Below are positions 1 through 7,481 of a DNA stretch of 64,000 nucleotides, piece after piece. The DNA is from an uncultured Bacteroidia bacterium (GTDB lineage: Bacteria; Bacteroidota; Bacteroidia; Bacteroidales; F082): assembly GCA_902786745.1 (NCBI GenBank), contig CADADR010000002.1, positions 62,001 to 126,000 on the forward strand, read 5' to 3'. The position numbers were made by a program, and so were the translations under genes. How positions within the stretch are numbered: position 1 is the stretch's first letter; every line of letters begins with the position of its first letter. The notes under the pieces were generated by a model. That model saw nothing but the letters and a program-made list of their open reading frames with translations. It did no database searches and had not been told where the DNA came from.

Positions 1-2
1 CC

Positions 3-635
3 GACCGCCAGGTGCGCAACATCATGAACTACAAGGCCAAAGGCGGCAAGTTTTATTCGAAAAACGATTTGGGCAAGCTTTACACCATCAGCGAAGAGGA
101 GTTTGCACAGCTGGAGCCTTTTATTGTGTTGCCTGAGGTTTCAAGAGGGAAAAACACTGAAACTTCTTCTAAAAGCAGCGTTTCGACCCTTCGACAAGCT
201 CAGGGCTCAACGATCGCACCTACTGAAAAGAAACCCATCCCCATCGTGGACTTGAACACCGTGGACTCGACTACCTTGGTGGAGTTGCCGCAGATTGGGC
301 CTTACACGGCGGTGCGCATCATCGAGTTTCGCGAGAAGTTGGGCGGCTTCGTCGACAAGGAGCAACTCCGCAACGTGAAAGGCATGGACGATGCGCGTTT
401 TGCAGCTATTCAGCCTTATATTAATGTAGGTGTGGTCGAGATTCGGAAAGTCGACGTCAACCGTGCCGATTTCAAGACCTTGGTGCATCATCCTTACCTC
501 AGCTACGAGCAGGTGAAGCGCATCGTCAACCAGCGCGAGAAGCGCGGCATGATCAAGAACTGGGCGCAGCTGGAGGCATTGCTCAAGGAAGAAGGGGAGG
601 TGAACCCGCTTTTGGAGCAATATGTAAAGTATTGA
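3..635 (+). CDS. Helix-hairpin-helix (ComEA-like) protein, 5' truncated by window edge
   Basis: The frame is open from the first bases, reading DRQVRNIMNY, so the true start lies upstream and this is the C-terminal part. The GTG at 12 is inside the protein, not a credible start. Three helix-hairpin-helix-like segments are visible: an N-terminal one ending in LEPFIV; a central one with LPQIGPYTA, REKLGGF and LRNVKGM; and a C-terminal one beginning HPYLSYEQVKRI. This matches the ComEA-type DNA-binding proteins common in Bacteroidota, which usually carry an N-terminal membrane segment (not visible here). The role is probably DNA binding or uptake, by inference. Between the first two segments is an insert reading STLRQAQGST, encoded by a short dispersed repeat (separate entry). 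The family call is fairly secure; the function is not. Confidence 0.8.
   Translation, partial: DRQVRNIMNYKAKGGKFYSKNDLGKLYTISEEEFAQLEPFIVLPEVSRGKNTETSSKSSVSTLRQAQGSTIAPTEKKPIPIVDLNTVDSTTLVELPQIGPYTAVRIIEFREKLGGFVDKEQLRNVKGMDDARFAAIQPYINVGVVEIRKVDVNRADFKTLVHHPYLSYEQVKRIVNQREKRGMIKNWAQLEALLKEEGEVNPLLEQYVKY
183..214 (+). repeat. Dispersed CTTCGAC/GCTCAGG repeat inserted in frame
   Basis: The bases read CGACCCTTCGACAAGCTCAG followed by GGCTCAACG. The same TTCGAC...GCTCAGG core occurs at 38045-38108 (as an inverted pair) and at 46069-46113 (inside nqrF). Here it is translated as STLRQAQGS in a linker between helix-hairpin-helix units and leaves the frame open. Confidence 0.7.
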
Positions 636-645
636 AGTTTTTTCT

Positions 646-653
646 TATTTTTG
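646..653 (+). promoter_or_regulatory. Bacteroidota-type -7 box (TATTTTTG)
   Basis: TATTTTTG fits the TAnnTTTG consensus of the primary sigma factor of Bacteroidota. It lies 28 bases before the ATG at 682. No convincing -33 TTTG is seen at the right distance. Confidence 0.45.
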
Positions 654-681
654 CGCCCTATATTAATTGGATTATCCCGCC

Positions 682-1944
682 ATGCGCAAACTATATCTTA
701 TCCTTCTGCTTTTTGTTTTGGCCCTGCCTTCTAAGGCAGCCTATCTCCTTATCCCCATGGACAATACCCAGACCAACCACCTGAAAGCCTACGGCGTGGC
801 CTATTGGGTGCTGCAACGCGAGGTGGAGATCAGTTGGCTACTGAACTATAGGGGAGGGAGCTACCTCATTCCTTACCACGAGATGTTTGAGCGCGAGTGT
901 AAGATGCGCAACGTGTCGTACAACGTCATCGCCGACACGCAAGCCGATGCCATCCTCGCCGAAATCGCCGACCCTGGCGTGAATATGGATGAGATGAAAC
1001 TGCAGAAGGTGCCTCGCATCGCGGTCTACGCTCCCAAGAACAACCTGCCTTGGGACGATGCCGTCACCCTTGTGCTGACTTACGCCGAAATCCCTTACGA
1101 TGTGGTCTACGACGACGAGGTGCTGCAAGGCGTGTTGCCTACCTACGACTGGCTTCACCTGCACCACGAGGACTTCACGGGACAGTACGGCAAGTTCTGG
1201 GCACGCTACCGCAACTACCCTTGGTATCAGGAGGATGTGCGCGCACAAGAAGCCACGGCACAACGCTGGGGCTTCAACAAGGTGTCGCAGCTGAAACTCG
1301 CTGTAGTGAAGAAGATCCGTGAGTTTGTGGCAGGTGGTGGCTACATGTTCTCCATGTGCTCGGCGCCCGACAGCTTCGACGTGGCCCTCGCCGCCGATGG
1401 CCTCGACATCTGCGAATACATGTTCGACGGTGACCCCATCCGCAGTGGCGACCCGCAACGTCTCAACTACGACAACTGCTTTGCCTTCACCGATTTCAAG
1501 GTGTCGACCAACCCACAGGAATATGAGATCTCGAACATCGACGTCACCCAAGGCCGCATGCAGCGGGTGAGGGAAGAGAACGACTATTTCCTTCTCTTCG
1601 ACTTTTCGGCCAAGTGGGATCCTGTGCCTACCATGCTCACGCAATGCCACGAACGTCTGGTGAAAGGCTTCATGGGTCAGACCACGGCCTTCAACAAAGC
1701 CACGGTAAAGCCATCGGTCGTGGTACTGGGCGACAACGCCGCATTGAACGAAGACCGTTACATCCATGGTAACTTCGGCAATGGTTTCTGGACCTTCCTC
1801 GGTGGCCACGACCCCGAAGACTATCAGCACATCGTAGGCGACCCGCCCACCGAACTCGACATGTATCCCAACTCACCAGGTTATCGCCTCATTTTGAACA
1901 ATATTTTGTTCCCTGCGGCAAAGAAAAAAGAACAGAAAACCTGA
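682..1944 (+). CDS. Exported conserved Bacteroidota protein of unknown function
   Basis: About 420 residues from the ATG at 682; an upstream TTG at 667 is in frame but would place five residues before the signal peptide. The N-terminus (MRKLYLILLLFVLAL, then SKAA) is a clear signal peptide, so the protein is exported. The mature part starts LLIPMDNTQTNHLKAYG. From memory, homologues in this phylum are often labelled asparagine synthetase B. I see no N-terminal catalytic Cys of a glutaminase and no PPi-loop motif SGGxDS, so I do not support that name. The segment near residues 220-240 (FVAGGGYMFSMCSAPDSFD) resembles the nucleophile region of class I amidotransferase-like or ThuA-like folds; this is weak inference. 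It is followed by the protease array but has no shared domain with it. Confidence 0.6.
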   Translation: MRKLYLILLLFVLALPSKAAYLLIPMDNTQTNHLKAYGVAYWVLQREVEISWLLNYRGGSYLIPYHEMFERECKMRNVSYNVIADTQADAILAEIADPGVNMDEMKLQKVPRIAVYAPKNNLPWDDAVTLVLTYAEIPYDVVYDDEVLQGVLPTYDWLHLHHEDFTGQYGKFWARYRNYPWYQEDVRAQEATAQRWGFNKVSQLKLAVVKKIREFVAGGGYMFSMCSAPDSFDVALAADGLDICEYMFDGDPIRSGDPQRLNYDNCFAFTDFKVSTNPQEYEISNIDVTQGRMQRVREENDYFLLFDFSAKWDPVPTMLTQCHERLVKGFMGQTTAFNKATVKPSVVVLGDNAALNEDRYIHGNFGNGFWTFLGGHDPEDYQHIVGDPPTELDMYPNSPGYRLILNNILFPAAKKKEQKT

Positions 1945-1951
1945 AAATGTT

Positions 1952-1959
1952 TATATTTG
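1952..1959 (+). promoter_or_regulatory. -7 box (TATATTTG) before the first C10 protease
   Basis: TATATTTG matches TAnnTTTG and sits 38 bases before the ATG at 1998. It implies that the protease genes start their own transcript. Confidence 0.5.
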
Positions 1960-1997
1960 CCGCTCTAAATTGAATTAATGCACAAAAATCATAGACT

Positions 1998-4900
1998 ATG
2001 AAACGAAATCTACTTGTAATCCTTGCCTTGATGTTAGGCATGACCACGCTTCAAGCCAAGCCTGTTGAGATCAGTACGGCACAACGTCTAGGCCTCAACT
2101 TCATCCAGCATAAGGCCATGTTCGCCAAGTCTGCTGTCAACGCGCTGGATTTGGCTTATACCTTCCGCGCGACTAACGGCATGGCCACGGCCTATGTCTT
2201 TAATTTCGATGGCGGTTATGTCGTTGTGGCTGCCGACGACAGCTATTCTCCCATCCTTGGTTATTCCGACCAAGGCCAATTCGACTACGATAACGCTCCC
2301 GACGGCTTGCGCTTCATGTTGGGCGAGCTCTCGAACGATATCGAGAAGACCGTGCAGCTGGGTCGACCCGTTCCGAGCGACATACTCTGCCGTTGGAAAA
2401 ACCTGGATGCCTATGGTAAGATGCATCCTGACCGTAGACAGGTGGTGGTGGAGCCGTTGGTTCAACAACGTTGGAACCAAGACTCACCTTTCAACATGTA
2501 TGCTCCTGGTGGTTGCCCGACGGGCTGCGTGGCCACGGCTATGGCCCAGATCATGAAATATTGGGAGTGGCCTGTGCAAGGCACTGGTGAGCACAGCTAT
2601 GTGGCCATGGGTTATGGTGAGCAATACGCCAATTTCGGTGCCACCACTTATGACTGGGACAACATGATTGACAATTACAACTACGGCTCCACTCAAGAAC
2701 AAAAGGTGGCTGTGGCCACCCTGATGTACCACTGCGGCGTCTCGGTCGACATGATGTATGAGCCCAGCGGCAGCGGTGCCTTTTCTCCTGACGTGCCCGT
2801 GGCAATCAGCAATTACTTCTCGTATTCCGACCATGCCACTTATCTCGGCAGAAGCGGTACCTACGACAACTGGATTGCCTTGCTGAAGACCTATATCGAC
2901 CAACACATCCCGCTGTATTACTCTGGCCAAGGCGAAGACGGTGGTCATGCTTTCATTTGCGACGGCTACGATGAAGACGACTTGTTCAACTTCAACTACG
3001 GCTGGGGTGGATCAGGTGGTGGTTTCCTCATGATCGACGGAGAAAACTTTGAATTTTCGGGAAGCCAAGCCATCGTTTACGACTTCGTTCCCGATTATAT
3101 CTATAACCAGATGCCAAAGGCTCCGGAAAACCTCAGTGTGAATATTGACAGCGACGTCTCGCGTATCGGCCACCTCAGCTGGACCAACCCCACTGAGACC
3201 GAGGCAGGGGAGACCTTGACCAATATTGACAAGATCATCGTCAAACGCAACGGCTTTATCGTCCAAGAACTCACCAATGTCGCCCCTGGTCAAGCTATGA
3301 CTTACGACGATGAGGTGCCTTTCTTCGATCAGTTTGACTACACGGTGCTGGCCGTCAGTGGCAACAACTACGGCCGAACCACACATGTCAAAGGCGTGTT
3401 TGGACCTTATTGCGACTGGAAAGTCATCATGACCTCGTCAAGCTTCCAAGGCTGGGACGGCGGTGGCATCACCGTGCAGAATGCTGCCGGTTCCTACATC
3501 GACTTCCTAACCACCACACAGGCTACGGCCAGCATACAGACATTCCAGATGGCCTTGGGCAACAACAACCTCTATTGGGTGGAGCCCAATTCCAACATCA
3601 GCAATATGTCGTTCAAGATCAGAGACGCCGAGAACCAAATCGTCTATCAGTACGAAGGTCCTTCATCGGGATTGGAAGCCGGCATCTTACGCACTTTGAA
3701 CAACAGCTGCGGCAACGAGAACACCTGTGAGGCACCTTATAACCTCAAGGCCACCGTCGACCCCGAAAACGACAGAAACATCATCCTCACTTGGGATTCG
3801 GACCATGCCCCTGAGTTTGGCTACAACATCTATCGCGACGGCTTCCTCTTCAATATGGCGCACGAGCTTCAGTATATCGACGAAAACACCGACATTGGTG
3901 GACACTGCTATTATGTGACTGCCCTCTGCACTGGCGGTGAGACGGCCAACTCCAACGAGTATTGCGCCACCTCGGGCACAGGTTGCGAGCCTCCTGTCGA
4001 CCTCTATTACACCTACACCACCAATAACAAAGTGCAACTGAACTGGTCGGCTGCTGAAAACGAAAACGTGACGGGTTATGTCGTTTATCGTAAGACCGAT
4101 GACACCCCGTTCAAGCGTATCAAGAATTTGAATGCGAGTACACTCTCATACAAGGACAACACCGCTGCCGTTGGCACGACCTATCAGTACGCAGTGACTG
4201 CCTTTTACCGCGATATCGACTGCAACTCAGCCTATGCCAACGACCGGTTCAATGCTGACAGGTTCTTTGTAGAGGTGGACTGGAGCAACGCCCCGCGTGA
4301 CCTGCAAGCCGTGCTGAACGACGAAGCCACTGCGGTCAGCCTGCAATGGAGAGTTGCCTACCAAGCCACTTCTTATGACATTATGCGCGATGGCGTGAAG
4401 ATTGGCGAAGCCACTGAGACCGTTTTTGAGGACCAAAACATAGAGATAGGGAACACTTACTGCTATCAAGTCGTCGCCCATGGCACCGACTTCCAAGAGG
4501 TTTCCAACGAAGCCTGTGTCACTACAGCCGAACCGCCCGTCTTGCCTTGCTCGGCACCCGTTAATTTGGCTGGCGAGTTGGACGATTTGAATACTATGCA
4601 TGTTACATGGGAGGTTCCTGAAGACCGTGTTCCTGATGGTTATGAGCTTACACGTATCGACATGATTGCGCATGATACGTTGCATATAGCGGTTATGAGT
4701 AATGCTTGGGAAGAATCTTGTCCGATAGACATGTATGACATGGTTTTTCAGGTGCAAGCCATTTATCCTGAGTGTTTGTCAGAGTTTGCACTCACCGAAA
4801 ATGGTGAAGACTTTGTCAGGTTCTCCAACTTATCGGTCGGTGAAAACGTGGGAATGGTCGGCCTTTATCCCAATCCCACATCGGGTCTGCTGACCATTGA

Positions 4901-5075
4901 AGCTGAAAACATGACCATAGTCAGTATATATAACCTTGTCGGCCAATGCCTGATGGAAAAATCAGCAAAAGACGGTGCGGTGAACCTTGATTTGAATAGC
5001 CTGCAAAGCGGTGTCTATTTGGTGAAAGTAAGCACTTCAACTAGTTCCGTTATGCAGAAAGTGATTAAAATATAA
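1998..5075 (+). CDS. Secreted C10 family cysteine protease with Fn3-like repeats and T9SS sorting domain (1025 aa)
   Basis: A streptopain-like peptidase. A signal peptide (residues 1-20, ending LQA) is followed by an inhibitory propeptide of the Spi/C10 type (about 21-150), then the C10 catalytic domain (about 155-370). The nucleophile is probably Cys177 in TGCVATAMAQ and the partner His317 in GGHAF; the NYGWGG segment follows near residue 333. Beyond residue 375 there are several beta-sandwich modules of fibronectin III character with repeated LSW/LTW and YxVYR motifs. The end is a type IX secretion C-terminal domain (LYPNPTSGLLTIEAE through GVYLVKV). The protein is therefore predicted to be exported across both membranes and attached to, or released from, the cell surface. 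It is the longest of four tandem paralogues and only 35 bases separate it from the next, so the two may be co-transcribed. Substrate specificity cannot be read from the sequence. Confidence 0.92.
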   Translation: MKRNLLVILALMLGMTTLQAKPVEISTAQRLGLNFIQHKAMFAKSAVNALDLAYTFRATNGMATAYVFNFDGGYVVVAADDSYSPILGYSDQGQFDYDNAPDGLRFMLGELSNDIEKTVQLGRPVPSDILCRWKNLDAYGKMHPDRRQVVVEPLVQQRWNQDSPFNMYAPGGCPTGCVATAMAQIMKYWEWPVQGTGEHSYVAMGYGEQYANFGATTYDWDNMIDNYNYGSTQEQKVAVATLMYHCGVSVDMMYEPSGSGAFSPDVPVAISNYFSYSDHATYLGRSGTYDNWIALLKTYIDQHIPLYYSGQGEDGGHAFICDGYDEDDLFNFNYGWGGSGGGFLMIDGENFEFSGSQAIVYDFVPDYIYNQMPKAPENLSVNIDSDVSRIGHLSWTNPTETEAGETLTNIDKIIVKRNGFIVQELTNVAPGQAMTYDDEVPFFDQFDYTVLAVSGNNYGRTTHVKGVFGPYCDWKVIMTSSSFQGWDGGGITVQNAAGSYIDFLTTTQATASIQTFQMALGNNNLYWVEPNSNISNMSFKIRDAENQIVYQYEGPSSGLEAGILRTLNNSCGNENTCEAPYNLKATVDPENDRNIILTWDSDHAPEFGYNIYRDGFLFNMAHELQYIDENTDIGGHCYYVTALCTGGETANSNEYCATSGTGCEPPVDLYYTYTTNNKVQLNWSAAENENVTGYVVYRKTDDTPFKRIKNLNASTLSYKDNTAAVGTTYQYAVTAFYRDIDCNSAYANDRFNADRFFVEVDWSNAPRDLQAVLNDEATAVSLQWRVAYQATSYDIMRDGVKIGEATETVFEDQNIEIGNTYCYQVVAHGTDFQEVSNEACVTTAEPPVLPCSAPVNLAGELDDLNTMHVTWEVPEDRVPDGYELTRIDMIAHDTLHIAVMSNAWEESCPIDMYDMVFQVQAIYPECLSEFALTENGEDFVRFSNLSVGENVGMVGLYPNPTSGLLTIEAENMTIVSIYNLVGQCLMEKSAKDGAVNLDLNSLQSGVYLVKVSTSTSSVMQKVIKI

Positions 5076-5110
5076 ATAATTTATAATCAATAATTTAATA
5101 TCAAACTACA

Positions 5111-7384
5111 ATGAAAAAACCTTTATTTCTGATGATGACTTTGGCCCTGTTGATGGGTCAAGCCGTAGCCTCGCCGGTCAGCGTGGATCAAGCACGTCAT
5201 TTGGGTATGAAGTATGTGCAGAGCCATTCTGCCAGACAGGCCATCGAGCTTAATTTGGCCTACACCGAGGTAGCCGAGAACGGCAACCCCGCCGTCTACG
5301 TCTTCAATTTCGACCATGGCTTCGTCCTTGTCTCAGCCGACGATGTGGCTCGTCCTATCCTTGCCTTCTCCGACGAGGAGAGCGTCGACCTGAACAACAT
5401 GCCTGACGGCTTTGCCTACTACCTGCGCTTCTATGCACGCCAGATCGCCTATGCACAAGCCAATAACTTTGAACCTGAGATGGAAGTGGCTTCCGAATGG
5501 ATGCATGTGGCTAAGGATGGTTTCGAGAACGACAACCGCAGCACTCGTGGCGACGTCGCCCCATTGCTGACCACGCTTTGGAACCAGGATAGCCCTTACA
5601 ATGCCTATTGCCCCTCCGGCCATGGTGGTCCTGGCGGCCATGCCTACGCTGGCTGCGTGGCTACCGCCATGTCGATGGTGATGAAATACTGGAATTGGCC
5701 CATCCAAGGCAATGGCGAGCACAGCTATACGCCTGAGGGATATCCTATGCAGACGGTCAATTTCGGTGCCACCACATACGATTGGGCTAATATGCCTAAC
5801 TCCTGCAACAACTCCAACTACCAAGCCGTTGCCACGTTGATGTATCACTGCGGTGTGTCGGTCGACATGATGTATGGTGGCGGTTCATCTGGTGCCTATT
5901 CACAGGATGTTCCCCCTGCGATTGCCGAGTATTTCCGCTACACCGACCATGCCACCCGTATGGATCGTGACCTCTACTCCAAGTTCGATTGGGAGGAGAT
6001 GTTGATTGCCAGTTTGGAAGAAGGCTTCCCGCTGTATTATTCCGGTAGCGACGACTCTGGTGGTCACGCCTTCGCCTGCTGTGGCTATCGTGAGAGCGAC
6101 CGTAAGTTCTATTTCAACTGGGGCTGGAGTGGATCACTCAATAACTACTATGCCATCGACGCCCTTAACACGGGTTGGAACGGTAGCTTCAACCAAGGTC
6201 AAGCCGCCATCTTTGATTATATTCCCGACTATGTTTACAACGGCTTGATTCCCGCTGTGGAAGACCTTGGTGTCTCGGCCGAGAACGCCCATTCCAAGAC
6301 GGGTATCGTGAGCTGGACCAACCCCACCACTTCTTTGGGGGGCAATACCTTGGAAAACATCGACCAAGTGGTGCTGCTCCGTAACGGCCAGCAGATCTTC
6401 ACACAAAGCAACCTGGTGCCTGGCGAAGTGATGCAGTTTGAGGACAACGTGCCTGATTTCGACTGCTACACCTATACCTTGTACTTCCTTTCCAATAACG
6501 TGAAAGGTCGTTTTGCAAAGTTCCAATATCAATATGGTCCCACCTGCACCTGGAAAGTGGTCGGTCAAACCACCAACTTCCAAGGCTGGAACGGCGGTAA
6601 GATCCAAGTGAAGAATTCCTTCGGCACAGTCATTGAGGAAATCACGATGACCACAGCTACGCCTATCAGCCAGCAGATCCGCATGCCCGAGGGTGATGTC
6701 ACCTTCAGCTGGGTGGCTCCTTCGACCGCAGTACAAAGCCTGACCATCAACATCAAGAACTCCAACAACCAGTCGGTTTATACCTACACCGGTAACTCCA
6801 ACCAGGTTCCCGCCACGCTTTATGCGGGTGACAACGACTGCGGCGGCTGTCTGCCTCCGACCAATTTGAACGGTGAGTACCAGTGGACGGGCGACGGCTT
6901 CGGCACCCTGCTGACTTGGGAGTATGATGGCGAGCCACAGTCCTTCAAGGTGTACCGTAGCGAAGACGGTGTTGACTACACTGAAATCGCCACCGTCGAC
7001 AAGACCCTCCACGAGTATTTCGACATGACCGATGCTGGCGGCTATTATTATCAAGTGACCGCTTTCCGCAGCTATTGCGAGTCGACGCCCGCTTGGGTCG
7101 ATGACGAGACCGACTATGTCTACATCGAGGTAACTTCGGTAAGCGAAGATGTCGAAGAAGGCTATAAGGTGTATCCCAACCCCGCCAACACTTTGATGAG
7201 TGTTGAGGCAGAAGGCCTGCAGCAGGTCACCATCTGCAATGCCATGGGTCAAGTTGTCATGATGCAACGTTGCAGCGAAGACGGCGTGGTCATCAGCACC
7301 TCAAGCCTGGCTTCGGGTGTCTACACCATCAGCATCAAGGCTGCCAATGGCACCGTGACCAAACGTTTTGCTGTGATGCACTGA
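5111..7384 (+). CDS. Secreted C10 family cysteine protease with T9SS sorting domain (757 aa)
   Basis: Second of four paralogues. Signal peptide at 1-20 (GQAVA), propeptide to about 150, catalytic domain with probable nucleophile Cys182 in AGCVATAMSM and His319 in GGHAFACCGY, followed by FNWGWSG. Only two or three beta-sandwich modules follow, so it is about 270 residues shorter than its upstream neighbour. The C-terminus (VYPNPANTLMSVEAEGL and GVYTISI) is a T9SS sorting domain. No promoter is obvious in the AT-rich 35-base gap upstream. A strong hairpin terminator lies just downstream, so genes one and two likely form a transcript. Confidence 0.92.
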   Translation: MKKPLFLMMTLALLMGQAVASPVSVDQARHLGMKYVQSHSARQAIELNLAYTEVAENGNPAVYVFNFDHGFVLVSADDVARPILAFSDEESVDLNNMPDGFAYYLRFYARQIAYAQANNFEPEMEVASEWMHVAKDGFENDNRSTRGDVAPLLTTLWNQDSPYNAYCPSGHGGPGGHAYAGCVATAMSMVMKYWNWPIQGNGEHSYTPEGYPMQTVNFGATTYDWANMPNSCNNSNYQAVATLMYHCGVSVDMMYGGGSSGAYSQDVPPAIAEYFRYTDHATRMDRDLYSKFDWEEMLIASLEEGFPLYYSGSDDSGGHAFACCGYRESDRKFYFNWGWSGSLNNYYAIDALNTGWNGSFNQGQAAIFDYIPDYVYNGLIPAVEDLGVSAENAHSKTGIVSWTNPTTSLGGNTLENIDQVVLLRNGQQIFTQSNLVPGEVMQFEDNVPDFDCYTYTLYFLSNNVKGRFAKFQYQYGPTCTWKVVGQTTNFQGWNGGKIQVKNSFGTVIEEITMTTATPISQQIRMPEGDVTFSWVAPSTAVQSLTINIKNSNNQSVYTYTGNSNQVPATLYAGDNDCGGCLPPTNLNGEYQWTGDGFGTLLTWEYDGEPQSFKVYRSEDGVDYTEIATVDKTLHEYFDMTDAGGYYYQVTAFRSYCESTPAWVDDETDYVYIEVTSVSEDVEEGYKVYPNPANTLMSVEAEGLQQVTICNAMGQVVMMQRCSEDGVVISTSSLASGVYTISIKAANGTVTKRFAVMH

Positions 7385-7416
7385 TGCATTTCAGTACAAA
7401 ATGAACCAAAACAAAG

Positions 7417-7446
7417 GGAAACATGCGTCGCATGTTTCCTTTTTTT
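7417..7446 (+). terminator. Rho-independent terminator after second protease gene
   Basis: Perfect inverted repeat GGAAACATGCG / CGCATGTTTCC around a single T (effective loop 3-5 bases), followed by a run of seven T. Confidence 0.85.
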
Positions 7447-7448
7447 AT

Positions 7449-7456
7449 TATATTTG
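7449..7456 (+). promoter_or_regulatory. -7 box (TATATTTG) for third protease gene
   Basis: TATATTTG matches TAnnTTTG, directly after the preceding terminator and 25 bases before the ATG at 7482. Confidence 0.5.
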
Positions 7457-7481
7457 CCGCTTAAACCAGAAAGGAATTACT

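Noticed and set aside
838..1830. Long open frame on the minus strand opposite the exported protein gene
   Set aside because: It is a shadow of the plus-strand codon pattern; it has no start context, no recognisable motif and a His/Val-rich composition typical of antisense frames. The same holds for similar antisense frames in the proteases, hppA, frdA and aspA.
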